A stretch of DNA of 56,875 bases, taken from assembly GCA_015490295.1 (NCBI GenBank), contig WFYC01000019.1, positions 1-56,875 of the forward strand, in the 5' to 3' direction. The notes below the pieces were generated by a model. It searched no databases. It saw nothing but the letters and a program-made list of their open reading frames with translations, and was not told the origin of the DNA. Shown here one piece after another: positions 1 to 9,406 of the stretch (positions are counted from its first letter, which is position 1; the number at the start of each line of letters is the position of its first letter). The position numbers and the translations under genes were made by a program. The DNA comes from Hydrogenimonas sp. Lineage in GTDB: Bacteria > Campylobacterota > Campylobacteria > Campylobacterales > Hydrogenimonadaceae.

Positions 1-28
1 CAAAGGTCGTTACTTATCTATTACTCGG

Positions 29-140
29 TTGTCAAAGATCTCGCTATCTTAAATAACGCCGACAAACTCTCACTCAACCTCAACTCGAGGCCTCTCTGTT
101 TGTGGACGGGAATTATAGCACCATAGAAACCGGTTGTCAA
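29..140 (-). promoter_or_regulatory. rRNA-type promoter and leader, reading out of the window
   Basis: On the minus strand a TTGACA box (135-140) and a TATAAT box (112-117) are separated by exactly 17 bp; both match the sigma-70 consensus perfectly and are followed by a C-rich discriminator. Transcription should start near 105. At 29-40 lies GATCTTTGACAA, close to the boxA antitermination element of rRNA leaders. A consensus promoter plus boxA with no reading frame is typical of the start of an rRNA operon; the rRNA genes would lie beyond position 1 and are not visible, so the identity is an inference. Confidence 0.7.
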
Positions 141-262
141 GAGAAATCGGGCTCAATTTGAAAAATTTTTTGAAAGATTTTGAAAAACAATGGTGTTTTG
201 AAATTAAATCACTTTAATTACAGTTTTTTTCGTGTCTGCAATAAAGCGCGATATGAAGAAGA

Positions 263-1264
263 TTATCGGGCAGATTTGCCCGCAAAAGGAAGAAGGGCAC
301 TTCCCCAAGTCAGACCGCCGCCAAATGCGTCAAGCAGCATCGTATCTCCATACTGGAGCCTCCCGTTCTCCCATATTTCGTTCATCGCCATGGGGATGGA
401 AGCTGAGGAGGTATTGCCATATTTATTTACAGTAAGTACAACCTGCTCCTCTGAAAGATTCAAAGCATCCCCTACCGCTTTTATGATTCTATAGTTCGCC
501 TGATGAGGGATGAAGTGTTTTATCTCATCGGAGGAGACTCCGTTGTCGTTTAGAATATTTACCACATCGCTTGTAAGTGTACGGACGGCTATCTTGAAGG
601 TCTCATTCCCCTTCATCTTCATTGTACACAGCTTCTCTTCAATAACTTTTTGCGAGCATGGGTTTTTTACACCGCATCCGGGAGTCATGAGAAGGTCTCC
701 ATAGTTTCCGTCTGCCGATACGTGTATATCCGTAATGGCTTCACTCTTTTTGCGAGTTGCGCTGACCACGGCGGCACCGGCTCCGTCACCGAATAGGACA
801 CATGTGGTTCTGTCCGTATAGTCAACAATTGCGCTCAATTTCTCGGCACCTACAATGAGAACGTTTTTTTTCATTCCGGACTCGATAAAAGCCTTTGCAA
901 TTGCCAGAGCATAAATAAATCCAGTACAGGCTGCAGAGATATCAAAAGCGGTTACGTTGGTTCTGCCGAGTTTCGATGCGATGACACATGCTGTCGAAGG
1001 CATACACAGATAGTCAGGTGAGATGGTGGCACATACAATCATATCGATATCGTTGATCTTCAGACCGGCACGATGGATCGCGACTTTTGCAGCCTCTACG
1101 CCCATATCGCTCGTCAATTCATCCTCTCGTGCGATCCGCCGCTCTTTGATTCCGGTGCGTTTGGATATCCACTCGTCCGTCGTCTCCACCAAAGACTCGA
1201 AATCTCTGTTTGTCATAACCCTTTCAGGAACATATGCACCGATAGATTTTAAAGCGGCTTTCAT
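263..1264 (-). CDS. fabH: beta-ketoacyl-ACP synthase III
   Basis: Condenses acetyl-CoA with malonyl-ACP to start fatty-acid elongation in the cytoplasm. The 333-residue length is normal for the family. The thiolase-fold triad is visible: Cys113 in SAACTGF, His254 in PHQAN and Asn284 in YGNTSSAS. It is the last gene of the ndk-DUF177-rpmF-plsX-fabH run, 14 bp after plsX. A CGGGCA/TGCCCG hairpin (267-282) covers the last codons and might help end transcription before the rRNA-type promoter downstream, but no U-tract follows it. Confidence 0.96.
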   Translation of the reverse strand: MKAALKSIGAYVPERVMTNRDFESLVETTDEWISKRTGIKERRIAREDELTSDMGVEAAKVAIHRAGLKINDIDMIVCATISPDYLCMPSTACVIASKLGRTNVTAFDISAACTGFIYALAIAKAFIESGMKKNVLIVGAEKLSAIVDYTDRTTCVLFGDGAGAAVVSATRKKSEAITDIHVSADGNYGDLLMTPGCGVKNPCSQKVIEEKLCTMKMKGNETFKIAVRTLTSDVVNILNDNGVSSDEIKHFIPHQANYRIIKAVGDALNLSEEQVVLTVNKYGNTSSASIPMAMNEIWENGRLQYGDTMLLDAFGGGLTWGSALLPFAGKSAR

Positions 1265-1278
1265 TACTCTTATACCCT

Positions 1279-2271
1279 TTACGAATTCATAGATTCAAGA
1301 CGCTCTCTTATCGCTTTGTTGACATCCGACTCAACAAATCTTATCGCTTGAAACATCGCATTTTTAATGGCTTTCGGATTACTCTTGCCATGGCTTATTA
1401 TTGTGCACCCCTTGACGCCAAGGAGCGGTGCACCGCCGTACTCTGCATAGTCGGTCTGCTTTTTCAGTTTTCTGAAGACTCTCTTCATCAAGATAGCACC
1501 TGCAATCGCTACCGGAGAGTGTTTTACCTCTGACTTCAGGTAATGGCTTATAGTGTCTGCAACACCTTCGCTAGCCTTGAGCAGAACATTTCCCACAAAG
1601 CCGTCGCAAACCACTACATCTACAGAGCCGTTGAATATATCTCCACCCTCTACATTGCCCACAAAACTGTCCAACTGGCTTATGAGGGGATAGGCCGCTT
1701 TGGTTACATCGTTACCTTTGGAAGGCTCTTCGCCGTTTGAGAGAAGGCCGACCTTGGCTTTTGAGCATCCCAAAACCTTGTTTGCGTACGCATCTCCCAT
1801 GACGGCGAATTGAAAGAGGTTTTCAGCATCACAATCAACATTCGCTCCTACATCAAGCACTACCGTCATCTTGCCGGTTATTGATGTAGGCATGAAAGTT
1901 GCGATCGCAGGTCTGGATATTCCTTTTATGCGACCGATTCGGAGTGTCGCGAGGCTCATAGTGGCGCCGCTGTGTCCTGCCGAAACGACGGCATCGGCTT
2001 TGCCGTTTCTAACCAGATCAACGGCAACATATATAGATGAGTTTCTTCTTTTAAGAGCGTCAGTAGCGTGTTCATGCATAGATATGACATCATCGCAATG
2101 AACAATCTCTACACGTTTTTTGAATTTTGGGGGAATGAGCGGAGTGATTTTGGTCTCGTCACCCACAAAAATCGGCAGATAGTTTCTCTTTTTCAGGGCG
2201 AAAATTGCCCCTTCTACAATCGGGTAGTGACCGAAGTCACCACCCATTGCGTCAATGGCGACTCGGACCAT
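1279..2271 (-). CDS. plsX: phosphate acyltransferase PlsX
   Basis: Converts acyl-ACP to acyl-phosphate, the donor for the first acylation of glycerol-3-phosphate in phospholipid synthesis. The protein has 330 residues, begins with the family signature IDAMGGDFG, and contains AGHSGATM and GFVGNV typical of PlsX. Its ATG follows the rpmF stop codon with no gap, so the two are probably translationally coupled, and fabH follows directly. The rpmF-plsX-fabH linkage is a widespread arrangement tying lipid synthesis to ribosomal protein expression. Confidence 0.95.
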   Translation of the reverse strand: MVRVAIDAMGGDFGHYPIVEGAIFALKKRNYLPIFVGDETKITPLIPPKFKKRVEIVHCDDVISMHEHATDALKRRNSSIYVAVDLVRNGKADAVVSAGHSGATMSLATLRIGRIKGISRPAIATFMPTSITGKMTVVLDVGANVDCDAENLFQFAVMGDAYANKVLGCSKAKVGLLSNGEEPSKGNDVTKAAYPLISQLDSFVGNVEGGDIFNGSVDVVVCDGFVGNVLLKASEGVADTISHYLKSEVKHSPVAIAGAILMKRVFRKLKKQTDYAEYGGAPLLGVKGCTIISHGKSNPKAIKNAMFQAIRFVESDVNKAIRERLESMNS

Positions 2272-2424
2272 TTACGCTTTGTATTCACCTGTAAATTTGT
2301 TCATGCGGTGGGGCATTCTCCATGTACCGTCTTTATCTTTTACCGGTCTTGCAAGAGTTAGTTTGTAATGAGTTCTTCTTTTCGCCGCACGCGTCTTACT
2401 GTTTCGTCTCTTTGGTACTGCCAT
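2272..2424 (-). CDS. rpmF: 50S ribosomal protein L32
   Basis: A 50-residue basic protein of the large ribosomal subunit. The N-terminus [12 protein letters not shown] is the L32 signature and the length fits the family in this phylum. The start is supported by an AAGGAG ribosome-binding site 6 nt upstream. The two zinc-binding Cys pairs found in some L32 proteins are absent, so this is the Cys-free form. It lies between the DUF177 gene and plsX; the stop codon abuts the plsX ATG. Confidence 0.95.
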   Translation of the reverse strand: MAVPKRRNSKTRAAKRRTHYKLTLARPVKDKDGTWRMPHRMNKFTGEYKA

Positions 2425-2448
2425 CTTCTTCTCCTTGACTTGTTTATA

Positions 2449-2820
2449 TCAAATTTCAATTTCAAAATCTTCTTCACCTTCACACTCGGGACAAAGGTGA
2501 TACTGGCTCTCAATCGATGCGATTTCACTTCTGCAAACCGAATCGAAATCGACAACTCCGTCGAGGCATTCTATCATATCTAGCGACTCTTCCACCTTAA
2601 CCGGCCTGTCAACGGCTTCGAGAACAAACGACTCGTCCACAGATGCGCTAAAGCTATTGCCGCAGCGGTCACAGACAAAATCGGCTTCCCCTTTAAGTTT
2701 TCCTTCGATTGTGACTTTGTACCTTCCGCTCCTGTGAAAAGTCCCGAAGCACTCAATTCCATCCTCTTTTAGATGAAATTTGCCGGGAGACTCATGAATC
2801 TTGCGAAGTGGAATCTGCAT
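2449..2820 (-). CDS. DUF177 (YceD-like) protein
   Basis: A DUF177/YceD family protein of 123 residues, normally encoded just upstream of rpmF. In other bacteria and plastids the family is linked to 23S rRNA or large-subunit accumulation; the exact activity is not settled. Two Cys pairs, CDRC near residue 50 and CPEC near residue 112, could bind a metal, and the C-terminus is very acidic. I chose the ATG at 2820 over a TTG one codon earlier; neither has a good ribosome-binding site. It lies 10 bp after ndk. Confidence 0.85.
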   Translation of the reverse strand: MQIPLRKIHESPGKFHLKEDGIECFGTFHRSGRYKVTIEGKLKGEADFVCDRCGNSFSASVDESFVLEAVDRPVKVEESLDMIECLDGVVDFDSVCRSEIASIESQYHLCPECEGEEDFEIEI

Positions 2821-2830
2821 CAAAGAGTAT

Positions 2831-3244
2831 TCAGCTTATCTCTCTCTGGGCGAAGAAAAATGCTATCTCTTTTTCGGCATTCTCGAGGCTGTCGCTTCCG
2901 TGAACTGCGTTGGCGTCGATACTCTGTGCAAAATCGGCTCTTATGGTTCCGGGGGCCGCCTCTTTAGGATCTGTAGCACCCATCAACTCACGGTTTTTCG
3001 CAACCGCATTCTCACCCTCAAGCACCATGACTACAACGGGACCGCTCGTCATGAACTCCACAAGCTCACCGAAAAAGGGGCGCTCTTTGTGGACAGCGTA
3101 GAACTCGCCGGCATCCTGTTCGCTGAGCTGCAGTTTCTTCATTGCAGCTATACGAAGACCGCTGCTCTCAAACCTGTCGATAATCTTTCCGATCACACTC
3201 TTTGCAACCGCATCCGGTTTTATAATAGAAAGCGTTCGCTCCAT
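2831..3244 (-). CDS. ndk: nucleoside diphosphate kinase
   Basis: Transfers the gamma-phosphate of ATP to nucleoside diphosphates through a phosphohistidine. The protein has 137 residues, begins [10 protein letters not shown] as usual, and carries the catalytic His115 in [14 protein letters not shown] ribosome-binding site precedes the ATG. It is the promoter-proximal gene of the run leading to rpmF, plsX and fabH, and a TATAAT element lies about 32 bp upstream of the start. Confidence 0.97.
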   Translation of the reverse strand: MERTLSIIKPDAVAKSVIGKIIDRFESSGLRIAAMKKLQLSEQDAGEFYAVHKERPFFGELVEFMTSGPVVVMVLEGENAVAKNRELMGATDPKEAAPGTIRADFAQSIDANAVHGSDSLENAEKEIAFFFAQREIS

Positions 3245-3275
3245 GATGATTCCTCAAATAAATAAAATGGGTGGA

Positions 3276-3281
3276 ATTATA
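3276..3281 (-). promoter_or_regulatory. probable -10 box for the ndk operon
   Basis: TATAAT on the minus strand, preceded by GTG and an A/T-rich tract. No convincing -35 hexamer lies 16-18 bp upstream, which is common for sigma-70 promoters in Campylobacterota. The distance to the ndk ATG allows a short leader. Confidence 0.45.
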
Positions 3282-3334
3282 CACGAAGTTAGTTTAAGTT
3301 TTTTTAAAAGGTTGTAATAATGTTTTGTGAAAGT

Positions 3335-3365
3335 GATTTCGGCAGAAAAGGGTTCTGCCGAAATC
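3335..3365 (-). terminator. perfect 13-bp hairpin downstream of the ferredoxin gene
   Basis: GATTTCGGCAGAA and its exact reverse complement flank a 5-nt loop (AAGGG). It begins 16 bp after the ferredoxin stop codon, so a terminator or mRNA-stabilising 3' end is likely. No run of U follows on the minus strand, so it is not a textbook intrinsic terminator. Confidence 0.5.
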
Positions 3366-3380
3366 GTAAGTAAGCAGTTG

Positions 3381-3665
3381 CTATTCTACTACAGGCTGAT
3401 GCTCTGTACGGGCCTCTTCGGAGATATCGTCACGGCAAGTAGCACCTTCGGCACATACATCCCAGACTATACACCCTTCAGTAGGACACGCAGTGGCACA
3501 TGCCGGCTCGTCATGGTATCCAACACACTCTACACACTTGTCTGCATATACGTAATAGATCTCTTCCCCAGTCGGATTATCCTCATCATCAACGATCGCT
3601 TCTACCGGACACTCGTCTATGCAAGCACCGCAGTTAATACAGGTATCTGTAATCAATACAGCCAT
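3381..3665 (-). CDS. 2[4Fe-4S] ferredoxin, Alvin type
   Basis: A small low-potential electron carrier of 94 residues. Cluster-binding cysteines are C9, C12, C15, C19 in the first motif and C44, C47, C56, C60 in the second; the extra residues between C47 and C56 and the C-terminal extension fit Alvin-type ferredoxins. The AAGGAG site 6 nt before the ATG fixes the start. It has its own promoter-like sequence and a strong hairpin at its 3' end, so it is probably monocistronic. Its redox partners are not evident here. Confidence 0.92.
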   Translation of the reverse strand: MAVLITDTCINCGACIDECPVEAIVDDEDNPTGEEIYYVYADKCVECVGYHDEPACATACPTEGCIVWDVCAEGATCRDDISEEARTEHQPVVE

Positions 3666-3698
3666 TCCCAGCTCCTTTTTTCAAATTTAATCATCCGT

Positions 3699-3704
3699 AC
3701 TATA
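3699..3704 (-). promoter_or_regulatory. probable -10 box for the ferredoxin gene
   Basis: TATAGT on the minus strand in an A/T-rich tract, 34 bp upstream of the ferredoxin ATG; no clear -35 element. Confidence 0.35.
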
Positions 3705-3739
3705 ACACAACAATTTTAAAAAGTATTTAAATGGCTCTC

Positions 3740-4897
3740 TTAGAGTCCCAGAGTGCTTTTGAGTGCTTCTATTTTATCTGTTTTCTCCCAGGTAAAGTCG
3801 GAAAGTTCGCGTCCGAAATGCCCATATGTAGCCGTCTGCCTATATATCGGGCGCAACAGGTCGAGCGACTCTATAATACCCTTGGGGGTCAAATCGAAAA
3901 GCTCGTGTATAGACTTTTCGATCCTGCTTTCATCCACTTTGCCGGTTCCGTGCGTATCTACCATGATCGAGACCGGCTCAACCACCCCTATAGCGTATGC
4001 GATCTGTATTGTCACTTTGTCGCAAGCTCCTGCAGCTACAAGATTTTTTGCAACATATCGCGCCGCATAGGCCCCGCTTCTGTCTACCTTTGTAGGATCT
4101 TTGCCGCTGAACGCCCCACCGCCGTGCGGGCAGCTGCCTCCATATGTGTCGACGATGATCTTCCTGCCTGTAAGCCCTGCATCTCCCTGTGGTCCCCCTA
4201 TGACAAAACGTCCTGTAGGGTTGATATGGTAGGTTATATTATCGTCTATGAGCTCTTCGGGAATTACCTTATATATAAGCTCTTCAATGATTGCATTCTT
4301 CAATTTCTCTTGTGAAATATCCGGATCGTGCTGGGTGGATACCACTATTGTTTTGACTTTATTCGGCTTGCCGTCTACATACTCTACCGTAACCTGAGCC
4401 TTACCGTCGGGACGGAGAAAAGGGAGCGTACCGTCCTTTCTGGCTTTAGCCAGCCCTTCGGTGAGCCGGTGGGCAAGATATATCGGAAGAGGCATCAGTG
4501 TAGGCGTCTCCCGACATGCATAACCGAACATCAACCCCTGGTCTCCGGCCCCGATCGCACCGCCGCTTTGATCAACTCCCTGATTGATATCTGGCGACTG
4601 TTCACCGACACCGTTCAAAACTCCTGCGGATCTGTAGTCGAAGCCGTAGAGTGCATCGGTGTATCCTATCTGGCGGACAACCTCACGCGCTATATCCTGC
4701 ATAGGTGCATATGTTTTGGTTTTGAGTTCGCCGGCAATGACGCAAAAACCGTTCGAAAGCATCGTCTCACAGGCGACTCGGGCGTTGGGATCACGTTCAA
4801 TGATATAATCCAGAATCGCGTCGCTTATCTGGTCGGCCATCTTGTCGGGATGCCCTTCGGTGACGGATTCGGAAGTGAAGAGATAGCTTCTTGACAC
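3740..4897 (-). CDS. metK: S-adenosylmethionine synthetase
   Basis: Makes S-adenosylmethionine from methionine and ATP in the cytoplasm. The 385-residue protein starts with a near-invariant N-terminus ([11 protein letters not shown]) and has [12 protein letters not shown] and [16 protein letters not shown], which bind ATP, phosphate and metal. Translation starts at a GTG (4897), preceded by AAGGA at 5-nt spacing. It is divergent from the peroxiredoxin gene across a 140-bp gap holding a promoter for each. Confidence 0.97.
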   Translation of the reverse strand: MSRSYLFTSESVTEGHPDKMADQISDAILDYIIERDPNARVACETMLSNGFCVIAGELKTKTYAPMQDIAREVVRQIGYTDALYGFDYRSAGVLNGVGEQSPDINQGVDQSGGAIGAGDQGLMFGYACRETPTLMPLPIYLAHRLTEGLAKARKDGTLPFLRPDGKAQVTVEYVDGKPNKVKTIVVSTQHDPDISQEKLKNAIIEELIYKVIPEELIDDNITYHINPTGRFVIGGPQGDAGLTGRKIIVDTYGGSCPHGGGAFSGKDPTKVDRSGAYAARYVAKNLVAAGACDKVTIQIAYAIGVVEPVSIMVDTHGTGKVDESRIEKSIHELFDLTPKGIIESLDLLRPIYRQTATYGHFGRELSDFTWEKTDKIEALKSTLGL

Positions 4898-4930
4898 ATA
4901 TATCCTTTATTTATTTCTATTTTGGGGTTG

Positions 4931-4936
4931 ATTATA
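4931..4936 (-). promoter_or_regulatory. probable -10 box for metK
   Basis: TATAAT on the minus strand, 33 bp upstream of the metK GTG; the -35 position reads TTAATT, a weak match. Confidence 0.4.
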
Positions 4937-4995
4937 TCCAAATATTCGTAAAAAATTAATGCTTCCAAATTATCTATATTTTTATTTCATTGTGA

Positions 4996-5001
4996 TATAA
5001 T
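4996..5001 (+). promoter_or_regulatory. extended -10 promoter for the peroxiredoxin gene
   Basis: TATAAT preceded by TGA, an extended -10 element, 36 bp upstream of the ATG. No -35 match is seen. In this phylum such genes are often under PerR; I could not pick out a convincing PerR box. Confidence 0.5.
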
Positions 5002-5037
5002 TTTCCCTCAAAAAATCTTATCAAGGGAGAATCCATC

Positions 5038-5634
5038 ATGCTCGTAACCAAAAAAGCGCCTGACTTCACCGCAAATGCAGTTCTGGGGAACAATGAGATA
5101 GTTGACAATTTCAACCTCTACGAAAACTTCGGTGAAAAAGGTACTGTACTCTTTTTCTACCCTCTCGACTTCACATTCGTCTGTCCTTCAGAGATCATCG
5201 CGTTCGACCACAGACTAGACGAGTTCACAAGCCGCGGCGTCAATGTCATCGGTTGTTCGATCGACTCTCACTTTACGCACCTTGCGTGGAAGAATACACC
5301 CGTAGAAAAAGGCGGTATCGGGCAGGTACGCTATCCGCTCGTCGCCGATCTTACAAAAGATATCGCACGCGATTACGATGTACTTCTTGACGGTGGAGTC
5401 GCCCTTCGCGGTTCATTCCTGATCGATACGGACGGAACTGTTCGCCATGCGGTTATCAATGACCTTCCGCTCGGAAGAAACATCGACGAGATGATCCGCA
5501 TGATCGATGCAATGCACTTTACAAACGAGCACGGAGAAGTATGCCCCGCCGGATGGCACAAAGGCGAAGAGGGTATGAAAGCTGATCCCGAAGGTGTCGC
5601 GAAATACTTGGAAAAGCACGCCGAAGAGCTCTAA
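5038..5634 (+). CDS. typical 2-Cys peroxiredoxin (AhpC/Prx1 type)
   Basis: Reduces hydrogen peroxide and organic hydroperoxides using thiols. The peroxidatic Cys49 sits in FTFVCPSE and the resolving Cys169 in EVCPAGW; the 198-residue length is that of the typical 2-Cys class. A strong ribosome-binding site (AAGGGAG) lies 8 nt before the ATG. It is a single-gene unit, divergent from metK and convergent with dxs. No AhpF-type reductase gene is present, so reduction by thioredoxin is likely, as in related bacteria. Confidence 0.95.
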   Translation: MLVTKKAPDFTANAVLGNNEIVDNFNLYENFGEKGTVLFFYPLDFTFVCPSEIIAFDHRLDEFTSRGVNVIGCSIDSHFTHLAWKNTPVEKGGIGQVRYPLVADLTKDIARDYDVLLDGGVALRGSFLIDTDGTVRHAVINDLPLGRNIDEMIRMIDAMHFTNEHGEVCPAGWHKGEEGMKADPEGVAKYLEKHAEEL

Positions 5635-5655
5635 AGCTCTAAGTTATAAAATCGG

Positions 5656-5707
5656 TCATGAGGGGCGAAAGCTCCCATGACTTCAATTACCCCGCAAATT
5701 GCAGGGG
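5656..5707. terminator. paired hairpins between convergent prx and dxs
   Basis: Two inverted repeats lie between the convergent genes. The first (5656-5680) pairs CATG and GGGGC with GCTCC and CATG around a GAAA tetraloop, with one bulged A. The second (5690-5707) pairs CCCC-GC with GC-A-GGGG. Neither is followed by a long U-run, so termination is inferred from position. Confidence 0.4.
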
Positions 5708-5728
5708 CTTACATCGCAAAAATCTCTA

Positions 5729-7570
5729 TTAAATCCTTCCAAGACTCTTCAAAATCTTTTCGGCAATCTGCTCAGACAGCAGCCCCAAAGACTCTTCTAC
5801 TCTTTTCGTCTTTCCGTGAGGGATAAATCTATCTTCGTACTCAAATGAATAAATCTCGATCTTTTGCAGAACTTCAGGAGTTACCGCCTCCATTATCGCC
5901 GATGCCACTCCTCCCTCTCTCGCACCGTCACTGAAAACGAACCATTTTGAAAATTTCATGGCCGCATCCTCAAGAAGTGCCGCATCAATAGGTTTAACAA
6001 AACGAAGATCCAAAACCGCTGCTTTTACACCGTCGTTCGCAAGCGTATCCGCCACTTTCACGGCCCTTCCGACTCCGTTTCCATAACCTACCAGCAGTAT
6101 CTCTCCCTCTCTTTCCAAATACTCCGCTTTACCGAGCTCGAATCGGCTCGCCTCGTATCTTCCATTCTCGAGCATCATGGAACCGCGCGGATACCTGAAA
6201 GCACATGGAGTCGGAAAAGATGCCGCATATTCGACGGCAAGCTCCAAAGTCGCGTTGTCCCGGGGTGCAAAGAGAGTCAAATTCGGGATAATACGCAAGA
6301 AGCCTATATCGAAAGCTCCTTGATGTGTCTCCCCATCCTCCCCCACTATTCCGGCACGATCGATTGCAAAAGCGACCGGAAGGTTCATCAGTGCAATGTC
6401 GTGCACGACCTGATCGAATCCCCTTTGAAGAAATGTGGAGTAGATCGCTACAAAAGGCTTGAACCCCTCTTTCGCCAGCGGTCCCATCGAGGTAACGGCA
6501 TGCTGTTCAGCTATTCCGACATCCCAGAAACGTTCGGGAAATCTCTCCATAAGCAGCTTCATTCCCGTACCGCTCGGCATTGCCGCAGTCACTCCGACAA
6601 TCTTTTTATCGCTCTGCGCCAATTCGCAAAGTTTTTCACTGAAAATCTGCGTAGCGCTTTTGCCATTCCCTCTTTTCAGGATCTCTCCGCTCTCTTTGTC
6701 GAACGGACCTACGCCGTGCCAATGCTCGTAATACCCCTCCGCAATCTTGTACCCTTTTCCTTTGACTGTTTGGGCGTGTACTATTACCGGTTTTTGCATC
6801 TGCTTGGCGATTTCGAGAGTCTCTATCAGCTGTTCGATATCGTGCCCGTCGACAGGTCCGATATACTCTAGCCCCATCTCTTCGAAAAGGATACCGGGTG
6901 TGATCATGCGTATCCCCTCTTCCATCCTCTTGGCCATATATGCCGCGGAATCGGGAAAGTGCTCGAGCATCTTCTCCGTTCTCTGTTTGAATTTTTGATA
7001 AAAGGGGCTCGCCATCGCTTGAGAGAGTATACGGCTTATCGCTCCTATCGGTTTCGCTATGCTCATCTCATTGTCGTTAAGTATTATAACCGCAGGATAC
7101 TTTTTGTCTCCCAATTCGTTGAGCGCTTCATAGACCATGCCCGCACTCATCGCACCGTCGCCTATCATAACGACCGGTATACGCTCCCTCTCTTCGCCTC
7201 TTAACCTGATCGCTTTGGCAGCCCCTACGGCCAAAGAAACCGAAGTTGAACTATGTCCAGCCACATAGTAGTCATACGGCGATTCGGAAGGCTTGGTGTA
7301 GCCGCTAATACCGCCAAACTGGCGAAGAGTTTCGAACTGTTCCCATCGATCCGTAAGGAGCTTGTGAGCATAGGCTTGGTGACTGACATCGAACAGAAAA
7401 GGGTCCTTTTTTGCATCGAAAACATAATGCATCGCGACAATTAGGTCGGTAGCCCCCAATGTGCTGCTCAGATGGCCGCCGTGACGGCTCACTACATCGA
7501 GTATCCGTTCCCGTATATCATCCGCCAGTTTTTCAAGCTCCGGTAGACTCATCTGCTTGATGTTTTTCAT
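5729..7570 (-). CDS. dxs: 1-deoxy-D-xylulose-5-phosphate synthase
   Basis: Thiamine-diphosphate enzyme that condenses pyruvate and glyceraldehyde-3-phosphate in the first step of the MEP isoprenoid pathway; its product also feeds thiamine and pyridoxal synthesis. At 613 residues it is full length. The ThDP/Mg motif is GDGAMSAGMVYEA with NDNEMSI, and GIAEQHAVTSMG and FAIDRAG match the pyrimidine-binding domain. It overlaps fliH by 4 bp, so it is read from the flagellar operon; this linkage is conserved in Campylobacter. Confidence 0.96.
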   Translation of the reverse strand: MKNIKQMSLPELEKLADDIRERILDVVSRHGGHLSSTLGATDLIVAMHYVFDAKKDPFLFDVSHQAYAHKLLTDRWEQFETLRQFGGISGYTKPSESPYDYYVAGHSSTSVSLAVGAAKAIRLRGEERERIPVVMIGDGAMSAGMVYEALNELGDKKYPAVIILNDNEMSIAKPIGAISRILSQAMASPFYQKFKQRTEKMLEHFPDSAAYMAKRMEEGIRMITPGILFEEMGLEYIGPVDGHDIEQLIETLEIAKQMQKPVIVHAQTVKGKGYKIAEGYYEHWHGVGPFDKESGEILKRGNGKSATQIFSEKLCELAQSDKKIVGVTAAMPSGTGMKLLMERFPERFWDVGIAEQHAVTSMGPLAKEGFKPFVAIYSTFLQRGFDQVVHDIALMNLPVAFAIDRAGIVGEDGETHQGAFDIGFLRIIPNLTLFAPRDNATLELAVEYAASFPTPCAFRYPRGSMMLENGRYEASRFELGKAEYLEREGEILLVGYGNGVGRAVKVADTLANDGVKAAVLDLRFVKPIDAALLEDAAMKFSKWFVFSDGAREGGVASAIMEAVTPEVLQKIEIYSFEYEDRFIPHGKTKRVEESLGLLSEQIAEKILKSLGRI

Positions 7571-8373
7571 CGCTCCCCTTGCTTCACGGTTCCGAATACC
7601 GCTTCTTTAATTCTATCGAACCGGTGCATGATCTCTCCGTCGATATTTCCGATATCGCTCAAGATGATTACACCTCCTGCGCCGACAGCAGGATCGGCTA
7701 CTATCTCTATGCCGTTGCCGTTCTCTTCAAGATCTTTTTTTACAAACTCATAATCGTCCGGATTGACCTTGAGAGTGATTTTAGCCGCCTCCTTCACCTC
7801 AGCAAGAAGAAGATGTGCAAGCCTCAAGGCCACCTCTTTCGAGTCGCTCTGAATCTCTTTCGCAACAACCTGCTTGGCAAGATCGAGTGCAGTCTCTATC
7901 AGCTCCTCTTCGATCGTATCGACCTTTTTGAGAAACATCTGCCTGCTCCGCTCCAGTGCTTCTATCGTGGCAGCAAACCGTTTTCTCTGCTCCTCTGCAG
8001 CCGCTTCGACCTGCTCCATGCAAGCTTTTCGGCCCGCCTCTTTCCCCTCTTCGAAAGCTGTGGCCTTCGCCTCTTCGATACGGCTTTCAAACTCCTGCTG
8101 CTGCTTTTCCAACTGCATCTGCATCTTTACAAGGTTTGTAGAGAGCTCATCCGCTTTCTTCAGCATTTGCTCGACAACCTCATTTTTCGGCTCAACGGTC
8201 GGAGGCTGCTGCATATAGTCTGCATGCTCTTCCTGCACTCTACCCTGACCTTCCGTCAGATCCTCGTTGGACGGAAGAGTCTCCTCTTTGACTACATCCT
8301 CCGAAAGTACTTTAAAATGGTATTTCTGAATCACATGGCCGCTGGTTTTGTCAGGCGGGATAACGGTTTCCAT
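7567..8373 (-). CDS. fliH: flagellar export ATPase regulator FliH
   Basis: Stator-like protein that binds the FliI ATPase at the flagellar export gate. The 268 residues show a variable Glu/Gln-rich N-terminal half, a long predicted coiled coil (about 80-160, rich in QQQEFE and EEAKATAFEEGKEAGR) and a conserved C-terminal FliH/V-ATPase E domain (QVVAKEIQ, LKVNPDD). It lies between fliG (1-bp gap) and dxs (4-bp overlap). Confidence 0.9.
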   Translation of the reverse strand: METVIPPDKTSGHVIQKYHFKVLSEDVVKEETLPSNEDLTEGQGRVQEEHADYMQQPPTVEPKNEVVEQMLKKADELSTNLVKMQMQLEKQQQEFESRIEEAKATAFEEGKEAGRKACMEQVEAAAEEQRKRFAATIEALERSRQMFLKKVDTIEEELIETALDLAKQVVAKEIQSDSKEVALRLAHLLLAEVKEAAKITLKVNPDDYEFVKKDLEENGNGIEIVADPAVGAGGVIILSDIGNIDGEIMHRFDRIKEAVFGTVKQGER

Positions 8374-8374
8374 A

Positions 8375-9406
8375 TTACTCTATCATCTCCTCTGCCTCTC
8401 CGATACTGACAACTCCCTCTTCCGCCAGCTTCTGAACCACTTCGACAATCTTTCTCTGCGCCCCTTCAACCTCTTTGACCTTTACAGCTCCCATAAACTG
8501 CATCTCCTCTTCAAAGGCATCCCTGGCACGCTGGGACATATTGGACAGGAAGCGCTCCTTAAGCTCTACAGGCGCACTTTTTAGTGCAAGCATCAGATCT
8601 TTCTTGTCTACCGATTTCAGTATCTCCCTTATGGCATTGTTATCCAGATTGACGATATCTTCGAAAGTAAACATCATCTCTTTGATTGCGCTGGCAAGCT
8701 GCTCGTCGAGCTGCTCTATCTGAACGAGGGTAGACTTGGCCGCCTTCTGGCCCAAACGGTTGAAAATATCGGCGACGGCTCTCGGTCCGCCCACCTCAAC
8801 CTTGTAGCTGGCCAGCGATTCGAGTTTGTTCTCCAAAACGGTAGAGACGCGCTTGATAATCTGAGGAGAGATATCTCCGAGGTTCGCCATACGCATCGCT
8901 ATCTCGGCGCGAAGATCGTCTTCGAAGAAGCTCAAGACGTTTGCGGCATCACTGGGGTCCATATGGGCGAGAATAAGGGCGATCGTCTGCGGATGTTCAT
9001 TGACGATGAAGTCCGCGAGCTGCTGCGGCTTGATTTTGGAAAGAAAGCTGAAGTTCTGGCTGCTCTGCATCGTTTTCGAGAGCCTCTCGATTATCTTTTT
9101 CGCCTCATCCGGTCCGAGAGCTTTATATAAGATCTCCTTGGCATACTCCAGTCCACCGGTACTTAGGTACTGATTGGACTGCATTATCGCATAAAACTCC
9201 TCCAGTATCGCCATCGCGACCGGCTTGTCGATCGTTTTAGCCATCGCTATGAACTTCGATATCTCGGTAATCGACTCCACATCCAGATGCGCGAAAATAT
9301 TGGTCGTCACATCCTCTCCGAGCTGTATCAGCAAAATGGCGACCTTTTCGGCCATCGACAACTCTTCAAGCTGTGCCTGCTGCTGAGGCGTCAACTGCAC
9401 ACTCAC
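8375..9406 (-). CDS. fliG: flagellar motor switch protein FliG
   Basis: Rotor protein of the C-ring that interacts with the MotA stator. The 343 residues include the N-terminal FliF-binding domain, the middle domain motif EHPQTIALILAHM and the C-terminal torque helix (LMFTFEDI-type stretch and charged residues around LMLALKSAPVELKERFLSNMS). The GTG start overlaps the fliF stop codon (GTGA) and follows an AAGGAGG site; a second in-frame GTG two codons on is possible. Confidence 0.96.
   Translation of the reverse strand: MSVQLTPQQQAQLEELSMAEKVAILLIQLGEDVTTNIFAHLDVESITEISKFIAMAKTIDKPVAMAILEEFYAIMQSNQYLSTGGLEYAKEILYKALGPDEAKKIIERLSKTMQSSQNFSFLSKIKPQQLADFIVNEHPQTIALILAHMDPSDAANVLSFFEDDLRAEIAMRMANLGDISPQIIKRVSTVLENKLESLASYKVEVGGPRAVADIFNRLGQKAAKSTLVQIEQLDEQLASAIKEMMFTFEDIVNLDNNAIREILKSVDKKDLMLALKSAPVELKERFLSNMSQRARDAFEEEMQFMGAVKVKEVEGAQRKIVEVVQKLAEEGVVSIGEAEEMIE

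Noticed and set aside
2831-3244. Very long plus-strand frame opposite ndk (2801-3265)
   Set aside because: ndk on the minus strand has all catalytic residues and a good start; the antisense frame is a shadow.
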